DNA of 64,000 bases, taken from assembly GCA_020026335.1 (NCBI GenBank), contig JAHHQO010000006.1:62001-126000 (forward strand), read 5' to 3'. A program made the position numbers and the translations under genes. Below the pieces are notes generated by a model. It did not search any database. It saw only the letters and a list, made by a program, of their open reading frames with translations, and was not told the origin of the DNA. This DNA is from Alistipes sp. Lineage in GTDB: Bacteria > Bacteroidota > Bacteroidia > Bacteroidales > Rikenellaceae. This document shows positions 9,326-17,576 of the stretch, in pieces. Each line of letters opens with the position of its first letter. The stretch's first letter is position 1.

Positions 9326-9856
9326 ATGTACAGCGAATATAAATACCATACCTCTCACAGGACCATCACACTGACCATACTCCACATCATTGTGTTTGTG
9401 TTGTTGGGTACGATGCTCTACTACCTCTACGAGGGCGGCTACCTCTCGGCGTGGTTCACCACCTTCATCATCGCCATCATTGCACTCATGGCGCTCTCCA
9501 TACCGCAGAAAATTGTGGTGACGGACAAGTCGGTGGAGGTGAGATGTCTGCTCGACATCACCGAAATCAACCGCGAGGAGATAGCTTTGGTACGAAAAGT
9601 GGACTCGAAACGTATGAGATGGTTCTTCCCCATCTTCGGGGTGAAAGGATTTTTCGGCTACTACGGCCACTTCCTCGACCTGAGGAGTTTCAGCCGTGTG
9701 AAAATCTACGCCACAGAGTGGAAGAATATGGTGGAAATCATCGACATCTATGAAGACAGGCTCTATGTGTCGTGTACACAGGCAGACAAATTAGTGGAAG
9801 AATTGACACCGTCGGGCGGCAACCGCGAAATAGAGGTTGACGACGACGATATCTAA
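9326..9856 (+). CDS. PH-domain-like membrane protein of unknown role
   Basis: 176 residues from the ATG at 9326 (an upstream TTG would add three). Two transmembrane helices (about 17-36 and 41-58) are followed by a bacterial PH-like domain (about 60-165) with alternating beta strands (IVVTDKSVEVRCLL, LVRKVDSKRM, VKIYATEWKNMVEII). It ends in an acidic tail EIEVDDDDI. I do not recognise a specific function. It sits between ispD (45 bases upstream) and rubredoxin (36 bases downstream) and is probably cotranscribed with them. Confidence 0.75.
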   Translation: MYSEYKYHTSHRTITLTILHIIVFVLLGTMLYYLYEGGYLSAWFTTFIIAIIALMALSIPQKIVVTDKSVEVRCLLDITEINREEIALVRKVDSKRMRWFFPIFGVKGFFGYYGHFLDLRSFSRVKIYATEWKNMVEIIDIYEDRLYVSCTQADKLVEELTPSGGNREIEVDDDDI

Positions 9857-9892
9857 ACCGATAAAATTAAACCTTTAAAATTTACAAAAATT

Positions 9893-10057
9893 ATGAAAAA
9901 GTATCGTTGTGTAGTATGTGACTGGATATATGACCCCGCCATTGGTGACCCCGAAGCAGGTATCGAGCCCGGCACCGCATTTGAGGATCTGCCCGAAGAT
10001 TGGGTATGCCCCCTATGCGGCGTAGGTAAGGACGATTTCGAGGAGTACGAGGGTTAA
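9893..10057 (+). CDS. Rubredoxin
   Basis: 54 residues. A single iron is held by four cysteines: C6-x-x-C9 (CVVCDW) and C39-x-x-C42 (CPLCG). The typical YDPAIGDP and DLPEDWVCP segments are present. A small cytosolic electron carrier, in anaerobes often feeding peroxide/superoxide-reducing enzymes. Full family length; start at the only ATG before the conserved KKYRC. Confidence 0.98.
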   Translation: MKKYRCVVCDWIYDPAIGDPEAGIEPGTAFEDLPEDWVCPLCGVGKDDFEEYEG

Positions 10058-10090
10058 TCCACCCCACTACATTATTTTAAACCGTTCGGG

Positions 10091-10130
10091 AGGTCTTGTG
10101 ACTCGTGGGTCACAAGACCTTCTTTTTTTT
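10091..10130 (+). terminator. Terminator after rubredoxin
   Basis: AGGTCTTGTGAC / GTCACAAGACCT stem followed by CTTTTTTTT. Confidence 0.9.
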
Positions 10131-10294
10131 GTATGGGTCGAGCAGATGGAGCGGAACTGCACGGTAAGACGGCTTCGGAGGGGGGGGCAACATGACGCAC
10201 AGGCCGTATCTTTTGGGGACTGCACACTTATACTTTAATACGGCGTTCCAGCCACCCCTTTCTCCAAAGATGACGCACACACGCGCCCCACATC

Positions 10295-10330
10295 AAAAAA
10301 AGGGACTCCTGCCCCGAAAGGCAGGAGTCC
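10295..10330 (-). terminator. Terminator after dipeptidyl peptidase III
   Basis: GGACTCCTGCC / GGCAGGAGTCC stem whose minus-strand 3' side is a run of seven Ts. Confidence 0.88.
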
Positions 10331-10369
10331 GAAAAAGTAATTTAAGTAAATTCGTAAAAATAGTCAAAA

Positions 10370-12397
10370 TCAGTTCTCCAAATCGAGGAACGAATAGTTC
10401 TCGCTGTAGTTCATCATCTGACCAACGTAGTCGGCAGGATAGGTAATTTTCACATCAACTACCTTGCCGCATTCCTTTACAAGTTCGTACTCGGGATTGA
10501 CAAAACCGCCATAAGGCTCGATGCCGAGGGCGTAGTAACGGTCGCGCACCTCCTTATGCAGTTCGGGGTCTATCTTTACGGCGTACTTCTCGACCAGCTC
10601 GCGACCGGCCTCGTAGTCACCTTCCGACTTGATTCGCTGAATTTCGCACAACAGACGGCCGAACAACTCGCGCAGACGCTCGAAATCATTGACCACCACG
10701 TAACGCTTGCCGTCCTTCACCTTCCACTCGATGACGTTGTCGGCCTTGCCCTGCTCGTAGCACCACTCGCAGATGAGCTTGCGGTTACGCATATGTGCCT
10801 CCTCGACATCCTTGCCCAACTCGATACGTGCGAACTGGGTCATCATGCCGTTCATGATATACTTTGCATAGCCTGCCTTTGCCACATCGAACGAGGGGGT
10901 CACGTCCAGCTCCACGAGCTTCTCGTCGCCGAGGTAGTAGAGACCGAACAAATCGGCACGCGCCTCCTCCAGCGTAGAACTGTAACTGCGCAACGCACCT
11001 GCCGACACACCGGGCAGCAACTGACCCGAACCGTGACCCAGACACTCGTGGAGGTCGGTATGGAGGTCATCGGCCAGCTTGGCGTACTTCGACATACGCT
11101 CGCGGTCGTCACTGCGCAGCACGAACTCCTCATCGAAGCCGTTGCCGTGTGCCGCCATGTCGTAGGCAGCCGTGATGTTGTCGATGGTCACCGACTTCGA
11201 GCCGTACTCCTTACGAATCCAGTCGGCATTGGGCAGGTTGATACCGATGGGGGTCGAGGGATAGCAGTCGCCACCCAGCATGGCCACGGTAATCACCTTG
11301 GCAGAGACACCCTTCACGGTCTTCTTCTTGAAACGCGCATCGACGGGCGAATTGTCCTCGAACCACTGTGCATTCTCCGAAATGATGGTGGTACGACGGC
11401 ACGCCGTGCTATCCATGAAATTGACATTGGCTTCCCACGATGCCTTGTGGCCGAGGGGGTCGCCATAGTCCTCGATAAATCCGTTGTTGAAATCAACATT
11501 CGAGAGGGTGTCCTTCACCCACTTGATGTTGTACTCGTCAAACTTCTTCAAATCGCCCGTGCGGTAATACTCGATGAGTGACGCAATGGTCGATTTCTGC
11601 GGTTCGTGAGCCACATCGCGCGCCTTCTCCAACCAGTAGACGATGCGCTCGATGGCCTTTGAGTACATACCGCCCACCTTCCATGTGCGCTCGTACAGTT
11701 TGCCCGTCTTCTCGTCCTTGACCAGCTGCGAGTTCAGACCATAGGAGACAGGTTCGGGGTTGCCGGCGTCCTTGCGTGCCATGTCGGCGTAGAACTTCTC
11801 CGCCTCCGACTGGCGTACATTCTTATAATAGTTGCTCGACGAGGTCCAGAGCAAATCCTCACCGTCCTTCTGATTGAGTCGTGTGGGGAAAGCCTCCTTG
11901 TCGAAGATGGCGGTGCAGACCTTATCGCGCATGGCGGTGAGCTCGTCACCGAACTTCTCTACGGGGATACTGCCGATGACCTTCAACAGGTAGTCCTGCG
12001 AAAATTCGGGGGTGAACTTGTCGTTGGAGTAGTGGTGGTGAATGCCGTTGGCGAACCACACCTTCTTGAGGTACTTCTCCAGTGCCTTCCACTCCTCGCA
12101 CTCGCGGTCGCCCTCATAATATTTATAGGCGGTCTCCAGCGTGCGGCGCACGGGCAGGTTCATCGGACAATTCTGGTCGAAAAGAATATCACGACCCGAC
12201 TTGGCAGCCTCTGCCAGATAGTAAATCAGCTCCTTCTGTTCGAGGGGCAGCGACTCGAAGCCGGGGACTTCATATCGTATAACTTTTATATCATCGAAAC
12301 GATCGACAATCCAGGGGCGCATCTCCTCGTTCTTCCCGTCGGAAGCACACGAAGCCAGCGCACAAAGCGGTAATGCCATGGTAATTAATTTTTTCAT
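10370..12397 (-). CDS. Dipeptidyl peptidase III (family M49), lipoprotein
   Basis: 675 residues. Zinc metallopeptidase that removes dipeptides from the N-terminus of oligopeptides. The zinc motif is HECLGH (450-455), the Bacteroides-type version of HExxGH, with the second motif EEARAD (477-482) supplying the third ligand and catalytic support. The N-terminus is a lipoprotein signal with Cys17 (LASC), so it should be attached to the envelope. Length matches bacterial DPP III. Monocistronic: own terminator downstream, and a TACATTTG box upstream on the minus strand. Confidence 0.95.
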   Translation of the reverse strand: MKKLITMALPLCALASCASDGKNEEMRPWIVDRFDDIKVIRYEVPGFESLPLEQKELIYYLAEAAKSGRDILFDQNCPMNLPVRRTLETAYKYYEGDRECEEWKALEKYLKKVWFANGIHHHYSNDKFTPEFSQDYLLKVIGSIPVEKFGDELTAMRDKVCTAIFDKEAFPTRLNQKDGEDLLWTSSSNYYKNVRQSEAEKFYADMARKDAGNPEPVSYGLNSQLVKDEKTGKLYERTWKVGGMYSKAIERIVYWLEKARDVAHEPQKSTIASLIEYYRTGDLKKFDEYNIKWVKDTLSNVDFNNGFIEDYGDPLGHKASWEANVNFMDSTACRRTTIISENAQWFEDNSPVDARFKKKTVKGVSAKVITVAMLGGDCYPSTPIGINLPNADWIRKEYGSKSVTIDNITAAYDMAAHGNGFDEEFVLRSDDRERMSKYAKLADDLHTDLHECLGHGSGQLLPGVSAGALRSYSSTLEEARADLFGLYYLGDEKLVELDVTPSFDVAKAGYAKYIMNGMMTQFARIELGKDVEEAHMRNRKLICEWCYEQGKADNVIEWKVKDGKRYVVVNDFERLRELFGRLLCEIQRIKSEGDYEAGRELVEKYAVKIDPELHKEVRDRYYALGIEPYGGFVNPEYELVKECGKVVDVKITYPADYVGQMMNYSENYSFLDLEN

Positions 12398-12420
12398 GGT
12401 CTAAAAATATCAAATTTCTA

Positions 12421-12428
12421 CAAATGTA
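12421..12428 (-). promoter_or_regulatory. Candidate -7 element for dipeptidyl peptidase III
   Basis: Minus strand TACATTTG, 23 bases before the start codon. No clear -33 element. Confidence 0.5.
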
Positions 12429-12546
12429 ACAAAAAATAATGACAAATCCTCACATCAGCCCCACTTAATTTACTGATTAAAAAGTCATAGGAGGGTGAAA
12501 GAGAATATTTTCGCATCTTTTACTTCATTATGTCTAATAGAATTTC

Positions 12547-12554
12547 TAACTTTG
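12547..12554 (+). promoter_or_regulatory. Candidate -7 element for panCD
   Basis: TAACTTTG, about 75 bases before the panC ATG. The -33 element is weak. Confidence 0.55.
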
Positions 12555-12630
12555 CCACCGCAAGTCGAGCCCAGACAGACCCCCACGGAGAGCCCTTGGG
12601 AGTCCGAGGTGCGCAAAAGGACGTAATAAA

Positions 12631-13467
12631 ATGAAAGTATTTACAAGCGTAAAGGAGCTTCGCGCAGAATTGGACCTTGCGAAGCAGAAGAATATCGGTT
12701 TCGTACCCACGATGGGTGCTCTTCACAACGGCCATCGCTCGCTGGTTGAGCGTGCGCGCAAGGAGAACGAAATCGTTGTGGTAAGCGTATTCGTCAATCC
12801 CACACAGTTCAATGACAAGAATGACCTGAAGCACTATCCCCGTACTCCCGAAGCTGATGCAGCTCTGCTGGAACAGGCCGGTGCCGACTTTGTATTGATG
12901 CCCTCGGTCGAGGAAATCTACCCCGAACCCGATACCCGTCAGTTCGACTTCGGTCAGATTGACAAGGTGATGGAGGGTGCCACACGTCCGGGTCACTTCA
13001 ACGGTGTGGCTCAGGTGGTCAGCCGTCTGTTTGCCATCGTGCGCCCCACACGCGCCTACTTCGGCGAGAAGGACTTCCAGCAGATTGCCGTCATCAAGGC
13101 GATGGTCAAGCAGTTGGAGCTGCCCCTCGAAATCGTAGAGTGCGCCATTGTCCGCGGTGAGGACGGTCTCGCCCTCTCGTCACGCAACACCCTGCTCGAC
13201 AAGGAGCACCGCGCTGCCGCTCCCCACATCTACGCCTCGCTGAAAGCCGGTGTCGAGATGTCGAAGAAGCTCTCCCCCGCCGAACTGAAGGAGTGGGTGA
13301 AGCAGGAGGTGGAGAAAAATCCCCTGCTGAAGGTTATCTACTACCAGTCGGTCGATGCGCTCACCATGCAGGAGGTATCCTCGTGGGACGAGTCGGAGCG
13401 TATCCAGGGTTGCATCGCCGTACAGGACGGCGACATCCGTTTAATTGATAATATTCGTATCAAATAA
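12631..13467 (+). CDS. panC: Pantothenate synthetase (pantoate-beta-alanine ligase)
   Basis: 278 residues. Condenses pantoate and beta-alanine using ATP. Signatures: PTMGALHNGH (26-35, HxGH nucleotide site), VSVFVNPTQFN, RPGHFNGVAQVV and a KMSKS-like LALSSRN. The stop overlaps the start of panD (TAATG), so the enzyme making its co-substrate beta-alanine is coupled translationally. Confidence 0.97.
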   Translation: MKVFTSVKELRAELDLAKQKNIGFVPTMGALHNGHRSLVERARKENEIVVVSVFVNPTQFNDKNDLKHYPRTPEADAALLEQAGADFVLMPSVEEIYPEPDTRQFDFGQIDKVMEGATRPGHFNGVAQVVSRLFAIVRPTRAYFGEKDFQQIAVIKAMVKQLELPLEIVECAIVRGEDGLALSSRNTLLDKEHRAAAPHIYASLKAGVEMSKKLSPAELKEWVKQEVEKNPLLKVIYYQSVDALTMQEVSSWDESERIQGCIAVQDGDIRLIDNIRIK

Positions 13468-13826
13468 TGAAATTTCAAGTAGAAGTTGTAAAATCGAAGA
13501 TTCACCGCGTAACGGTCACACAGGCTGACCTCAATTACGTGGGCAGTATTACCATTGACGAGGCACTCTTGGAGGCCGCCAACATCATCGCCGGCGAGAA
13601 GGTTCAGATTATGGACATCAACAACGGCGAACGTCTGGAGACCTACGTTATCAAGGGTGAGAGAAACAGCGGTTGCATCTGTCTCAACGGTGCTGCGGCA
13701 CGCAAGGTGCAGGTGGGTGACATTGTCATCATCGCTGCCTACGCGTGGATGGATTTCGAGGACGCCAAGGAGTTCAAGCCCTGGATTGTGTTCCCCGACA
13801 CCGCCACCAACCAACTGGTCAAGTAA
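13467..13826 (+). CDS. panD: Aspartate 1-decarboxylase proenzyme
   Basis: 119 residues. Pyruvoyl enzyme making beta-alanine from aspartate. Self-cleavage occurs at G26-S27 in NYVGSITID, leaving the pyruvoyl group on the Ser-derived residue. Other conserved parts are SKIHRVTVT, NGERLETYVI, GAAARKVQVGDIVIIAAYA. Coupled to panC by a one-base overlap and followed by a terminator. Confidence 0.97.
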   Translation: MKFQVEVVKSKIHRVTVTQADLNYVGSITIDEALLEAANIIAGEKVQIMDINNGERLETYVIKGERNSGCICLNGAAARKVQVGDIVIIAAYAWMDFEDAKEFKPWIVFPDTATNQLVK

Positions 13827-13851
13827 TATAGGACACAGGAATCAAGACAAA

Positions 13852-13888
13852 GAAATCTTCCAATTTTGAATTGGGAGATTTTTTTATT
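13852..13888 (+). terminator. Terminator after panD
   Basis: AAATCTTCCAATT / AATTGGGAGATTT stem with a TTG loop and a T-run. Confidence 0.85.
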
Positions 13889-13895
13889 ACCTTTC
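13888..13895 (+). promoter_or_regulatory. Candidate -7 element for the DUF456 gene
   Basis: TACCTTTC, 7 of 8 to the consensus, 24 bases before the ATG at 13920. Confidence 0.4.
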
Positions 13896-13919
13896 TACCA
13901 CAATTAAAACCTCACCACT

Positions 13920-14408
13920 ATGGATATTTTTCTCACCGTCTGCATATATCTGCTCTCGATTCTCGGCATCATCGGCTGCATCGTTCCCATGCTGCCCGGC
14001 ACCGTGTTGAGCTACGCAGGTCTCATCTGCGCCTACTTCTGCTCGTCGTCCACCATCTCGGGCTGGTCGATGCTCATCTGGCTCGTCGTGTCGCTCGTGG
14101 CCATCGCCGCCGACTACTACCTGCCGGCACTGATGACCCGCCGTTTCGGCGGTTCGAAAGCCGGTTCGATAGGTGCCACGGTGGGCGTCTTCGCGGGATT
14201 CTTCCTCATGTCGCCCTTTCTGGGTGTCATATTGGGTCCTTTCTTCGGAGCGGTCATCGGTGAGCTTCTCCACGACAAGAGCGACCCCGCAAAGGCATTG
14301 GTTGTGGGCTTTGGCTCGTTCGCCTCGTTCATCGTCGGCACGGAACTCAAACTCATCGTCTCGCTGGTGATGATGTTCTACGCCATCACCCACGTATCGC
14401 TGTGGTAA
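13920..14408 (+). CDS. DUF456 family inner-membrane protein
   Basis: 162 residues, almost entirely hydrophobic: four to five predicted membrane helices (about 4-22, 28-62, 83-100, 104-118, 130-158), with Gly-zipper-like stretches (GGSKAGSIGATVG, GPFFGAVIGELL) characteristic of DUF456. Function unknown for the family. It stands alone between two terminators. Confidence 0.85.
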   Translation: MDIFLTVCIYLLSILGIIGCIVPMLPGTVLSYAGLICAYFCSSSTISGWSMLIWLVVSLVAIAADYYLPALMTRRFGGSKAGSIGATVGVFAGFFLMSPFLGVILGPFFGAVIGELLHDKSDPAKALVVGFGSFASFIVGTELKLIVSLVMMFYAITHVSLW

Positions 14409-14424
14409 CGTGCAGTCATTCGAT

Positions 14425-14465
14425 AAAGAAACGGTCACATCCTTTCGAAGATGTGACCGTTTCTT
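14425..14465. terminator. Bidirectional terminator between DUF456 and riboflavin kinase
   Basis: AAGAAACGGTCACATC / GATGTGACCGTTTCTT stem; usable by both convergent genes. Confidence 0.88.
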
Positions 14466-14483
14466 ATTTCTTGTTATTTCTGT

Positions 14484-14852
14484 TTACCACTTCATCTGAC
14501 GAATCGTCTCCGCATCGCGGGCTATCTGTCGGCGCAACTCCTCCAACGAGGTGAAACACTCCTCGTCACGCACCTTTGCGAGCAGTTCCACTCTAATCTC
14601 ACGTCCGTAGAGCGAGCCTTCGAAATCGAAGATGTGGGTCTCCAAACGTCTTTCCACCCTGCCGACCGAGGGGTTCTCGCCCAAATTCGACATCGAGAGG
14701 TAGGTTCTCCCGTCCACCGTTGTGCGCGAAGCATAGACACCGTCCGTAAGAGTCACCGCCCCGTCAACGGGCAGGTTGGCGGTCGGGAATCCCAACTCGC
14801 GCCCCAGCTGGCGGCCATACTCCACCACTCCTTCCACCACCGTCATCGTCAT
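14484..14852 (-). CDS. Stand-alone riboflavin kinase domain protein
   Basis: 122 residues covering only the flavokinase half of RibF. Conserved kinase parts are present: GFPTANL (21-27), DGVYAS (38-43), SNLGENPSV (55-63, in place of the usual NxGxxPT) and the catalytic Glu of ETHIFDF (E71), then LYGREI. It should phosphorylate riboflavin to FMN. The N-terminal FAD synthetase domain found in most bacterial RibF is absent. This is not a truncation within the window, because the ATG overlaps the stop of the upstream permease gene (TGATG). It could also be a second copy beside a full RibF elsewhere. Confidence 0.85.
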   Translation of the reverse strand: MTMTVVEGVVEYGRQLGRELGFPTANLPVDGAVTLTDGVYASRTTVDGRTYLSMSNLGENPSVGRVERRLETHIFDFEGSLYGREIRVELLAKVRDEECFTSLEELRRQIARDAETIRQMKW

Positions 14853-15958
14853 CAGATGTTTTCCGTCAGTTTGCGCACGAGCGAAATCTGCGAGAAGAAC
14901 TCCTTGGCAAAGACTCTGATGACCGTATAGGACGGAATGGCGAGCAGCATACCGAGGATTCCGGCCACAGAGCCGGCAATGAGTATAACGAGGAAAATCT
15001 CCAGCGGGTGCGCCTTGACACGCTCGGAGTAGAGTGCCGGCTGGAGGATAAAGTCATCGAGTCCCTTGAGGGTCAGCAGCGAGGGAATCATCACCATCAC
15101 CGTGTAGCCCACATCGCCGTGGATGGGGTTCACCAGCCCCACGAACACCGAGATGATACCTCCGATGAGGGGGCCTGCATAGGGGACGACATTCATCACG
15201 CCCATAATCAGTCCCACGAAGGCGGCATCCGCCATCTTCATGCCGAACAACATCATCACACCGCCCACGGCCACCATCAGGAGGAAACTCTCCGAGAGGA
15301 TACCCGAAAAGTAACGCGACAAGAGAAGGGTTACCGAATCCAAGGCGCGGGTGATGTTCTCGCTGTAACGCGAGGGGAACAAAGAGGTGACCATCGAGTA
15401 GAACAGTCCCTCGTCCTTGAGGAAGAAGAAGGTGATGAACGACACCGAGAAGATGGCAATCACCGACGAGAGCACGATGTTGAGCACCGAGGAGAAGAGT
15501 CCGTTGATGGACTCGAAGTCGATGAGTTGCTTGAAGGTGGATATCAGCTCGTCACTGAGCGAGAACTCCGCGCCCTCGGGCAGGGAGAAGAACTCTTGCA
15601 GGTTGCGCTGCAACTCGCTCACGGGTTCGCTGATGCGATTGAACACCGCGGCAAAATCCACACTCGTGAGGAGGTTGATTTTGTTGAAGACCAGCGGCAC
15701 GAACAGCGAGCAGAACAGGGCTGCCACCACCCAGATGACAATAAGGGTGGCCAGTGCCGCCAATGAACGCGACACTTTCCACCCTTTGATTTTCAAATCC
15801 GAAATGTAGTGCACCAGCGGGCGACCCAACACGGCCAGCACCGCCGACACCAGAATATAAACGACAATCGCCGAGAAATACCAGACCAGGAACAACACGG
15901 CGGCAGCGATGACGGCTCCCACCAAAAACTTGAATACTGTCTGTGGCGTTGTGTTCAT
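14852..15958 (-). CDS. AI-2E family transporter (UPF0118-like permease)
   Basis: 368 residues with about eight membrane helices: two near the N-terminus (13-45), one at 62-85, a long amphipathic middle (100-150), then six clustered from 155 to 350. Family features are SDLKIKGWKVSRSLAALATL and the C-terminal GPLIGGIISVFVGL and HPLEIFLVILIAG blocks. Members include AI-2 exporters and Na+/H+ antiporters, so the cargo is undetermined. Fifth gene of the rsfS-ftsH-cdsA-psd operon, coupled to the riboflavin kinase. Confidence 0.88.
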   Translation of the reverse strand: MNTTPQTVFKFLVGAVIAAAVLFLVWYFSAIVVYILVSAVLAVLGRPLVHYISDLKIKGWKVSRSLAALATLIVIWVVAALFCSLFVPLVFNKINLLTSVDFAAVFNRISEPVSELQRNLQEFFSLPEGAEFSLSDELISTFKQLIDFESINGLFSSVLNIVLSSVIAIFSVSFITFFFLKDEGLFYSMVTSLFPSRYSENITRALDSVTLLLSRYFSGILSESFLLMVAVGGVMMLFGMKMADAAFVGLIMGVMNVVPYAGPLIGGIISVFVGLVNPIHGDVGYTVMVMIPSLLTLKGLDDFILQPALYSERVKAHPLEIFLVILIAGSVAGILGMLLAIPSYTVIRVFAKEFFSQISLVRKLTENI

Positions 15959-15980
15959 TTCTTGGGAATATTAAGAGAGG

Positions 15981-16655
15981 TTAAGCTCTTTTGGGCAGAC
16001 GCGCAATGGGAGTCTGCGAACCTACGGTGCCGTCACCGATTTCGACCAGCAACTCGCTGTCACGCGGCACGAGCACATCGACACGCGAACCGAACTTGAT
16101 AAATCCGCATACGCTGTTCTGCTCCACCTCGTGCCCCACCTTCATGTAGGAGACGATACGGCGGGCAATCAGACCGGCAATCTGACGGAAGAGAATCTTC
16201 TCGCCGTCGGGAGTGGTCACCACGGTGGTCGTACGCTCGTTCTCGGTCGATGACTTGGGGTGCCAAGCCACCAGGAAGCGTCCGGGGTGGTACTTGAAAT
16301 ACTCCACCTTACCGCCCACGGGAACCCAGTTCATGTGGACATTGGTAATCGACATGAATATCGAAATCTGCAACATCTCTTTCTTGAGGTATTCGTCCTC
16401 CGAGACAATCTCGGTGACTACCACACGACCGTCACAGGGTGCAAAGACCAAATCCGCATCGTGAATTTTGACTCTGCGCGGCTCACGGAAGAAGGCCACG
16501 ATGAAGAACCAAAAGAACAAAAGGAAAAGCGAACCCAACACCATGAGCGAAGTACCGGCCTTGGCGATGAGCAAATGATAGAACAACCACCATATCAGGA
16601 GGCAGACGGCACCCGACACCAATATGATTTTGTAACCTTCTTTATTAATTTTCAT
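15981..16655 (-). CDS. psd: Phosphatidylserine decarboxylase proenzyme
   Basis: 224 residues, the short (archaeal-like) type. Makes phosphatidylethanolamine at the inner membrane. Two N-terminal membrane helices (about 9-29 and 36-56). The self-cleavage site is G189-S190 in FIKFGSRVD, giving beta and pyruvoyl alpha chains. FAPCDGRV and SIFMSITNVHMNW are conserved. It lies 20 bases after cdsA, which supplies CDP-diacylglycerol for the same pathway. The phosphatidylserine synthase gene is not in the window. Confidence 0.95.
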   Translation of the reverse strand: MKINKEGYKIILVSGAVCLLIWWLFYHLLIAKAGTSLMVLGSLFLLFFWFFIVAFFREPRRVKIHDADLVFAPCDGRVVVTEIVSEDEYLKKEMLQISIFMSITNVHMNWVPVGGKVEYFKYHPGRFLVAWHPKSSTENERTTTVVTTPDGEKILFRQIAGLIARRIVSYMKVGHEVEQNSVCGFIKFGSRVDVLVPRDSELLVEIGDGTVGSQTPIARLPKRA

Positions 16656-16675
16656 GTTGTATAAAGGATTAGCGT

Positions 16676-17530
16676 TTACATCACAAATAACATGTAGACA
16701 AAGACAAAGGGAGCCGACAGCAACAGAGCATCGAAACGGTCGAGCACACCGCCGTGGCCGGGGATAAGGTTACCCGAATCCTTGACTTGGGCGGCACGCT
16801 TGAGCATCGACTCTACCAGGTCGCCCAGCACACCGGTCACCGAAGCCACCAGCGCGAAGCCTGCCCATGCGTAGATTTCACCGCCCAGCACCTTCAAGGC
16901 AATCAGTCCCATGATGATGGCACCGAGGAGTCCGCCGAAGAAACCCTCCCACGATTTTTTGGGAGAGATGCGCTCGAAGAGTTTGTGACGACCGATGGTC
17001 ATGCCCACCAGATAGGCAAACACATCATTGGCCCAAATCACCAGCACATAGAAAATCATCATCATAGGACTCCAGTCGAGGTGTGCAGTACCCAGCAGGG
17101 GAATGTAGCACATCAGCGTCACGGGCACCGCCACGTAGAAGATACCCATGAGGGTAGAACCCACCGACGAAGCAGGATTAGGCATCTTGCGATACAGCTC
17201 GCCAATGAACATCGTGGGAATGGCCAGCAGCACAAAGGCCAAAGCCCATCCCAGATAGCGGCTCGAAGCACCCAATACATGGATATCGTTCGACACGAAG
17301 GCGAAGTTCAGTCCATAGATGACCAAACCCGTCACGATACCGAACAGCCGCTGGGGCGTGTGTCCCTGTTTTTCGACCAGAGCATAAAACTCCCACATGC
17401 CTCCGATAAGAATAAGCGCAAAAATCGCTCCATAACTCCACTGACTCCACACAATCGAGCCCAATACCGCAACAGCGAGTACCAAACCGCTCAATGTGCG
17501 TACCGTAAGATTTTTCAAAGTTTCTCCCAT
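16676..17530 (-). CDS. cdsA: Phosphatidate cytidylyltransferase (CDP-diglyceride synthase)
   Basis: 284 residues with seven to eight membrane helices. Converts phosphatidate and CTP to CDP-diacylglycerol. The C-terminal signature is present as S-x-LKRAAQVKDSGNLIPGHGGVLDRFDALL, and SPKKSWEGFFGGLLGA is the other conserved loop. Position between ftsH and psd is usual for Bacteroidetes. Confidence 0.96.
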   Translation of the reverse strand: MGETLKNLTVRTLSGLVLAVAVLGSIVWSQWSYGAIFALILIGGMWEFYALVEKQGHTPQRLFGIVTGLVIYGLNFAFVSNDIHVLGASSRYLGWALAFVLLAIPTMFIGELYRKMPNPASSVGSTLMGIFYVAVPVTLMCYIPLLGTAHLDWSPMMMIFYVLVIWANDVFAYLVGMTIGRHKLFERISPKKSWEGFFGGLLGAIIMGLIALKVLGGEIYAWAGFALVASVTGVLGDLVESMLKRAAQVKDSGNLIPGHGGVLDRFDALLLSAPFVFVYMLFVM

Positions 17531-17576
17531 TATAATTCAGGTTAATAGGTTATCGTCTCTCTCCGACCCGAAGCAC

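Larger units (their letters stand above)
10058..10369. other. Intergenic region between two convergent genes
   Basis: It holds two terminators (10091-10130 and 10295-10330). Between them are an inverted repeat GCCGTAT (10203-10209) / ATACGGC (10238-10244) and a repeated 10-mer ATGACGCACA (at 10192 and 10270). No gene or promoter is evident. Confidence 0.7.

Noticed and set aside
14484..14852. Truncated ribF
   Set aside because: The frame has its own ATG overlapping the stop of the previous gene and keeps all kinase motifs, so it is a complete single-domain gene.
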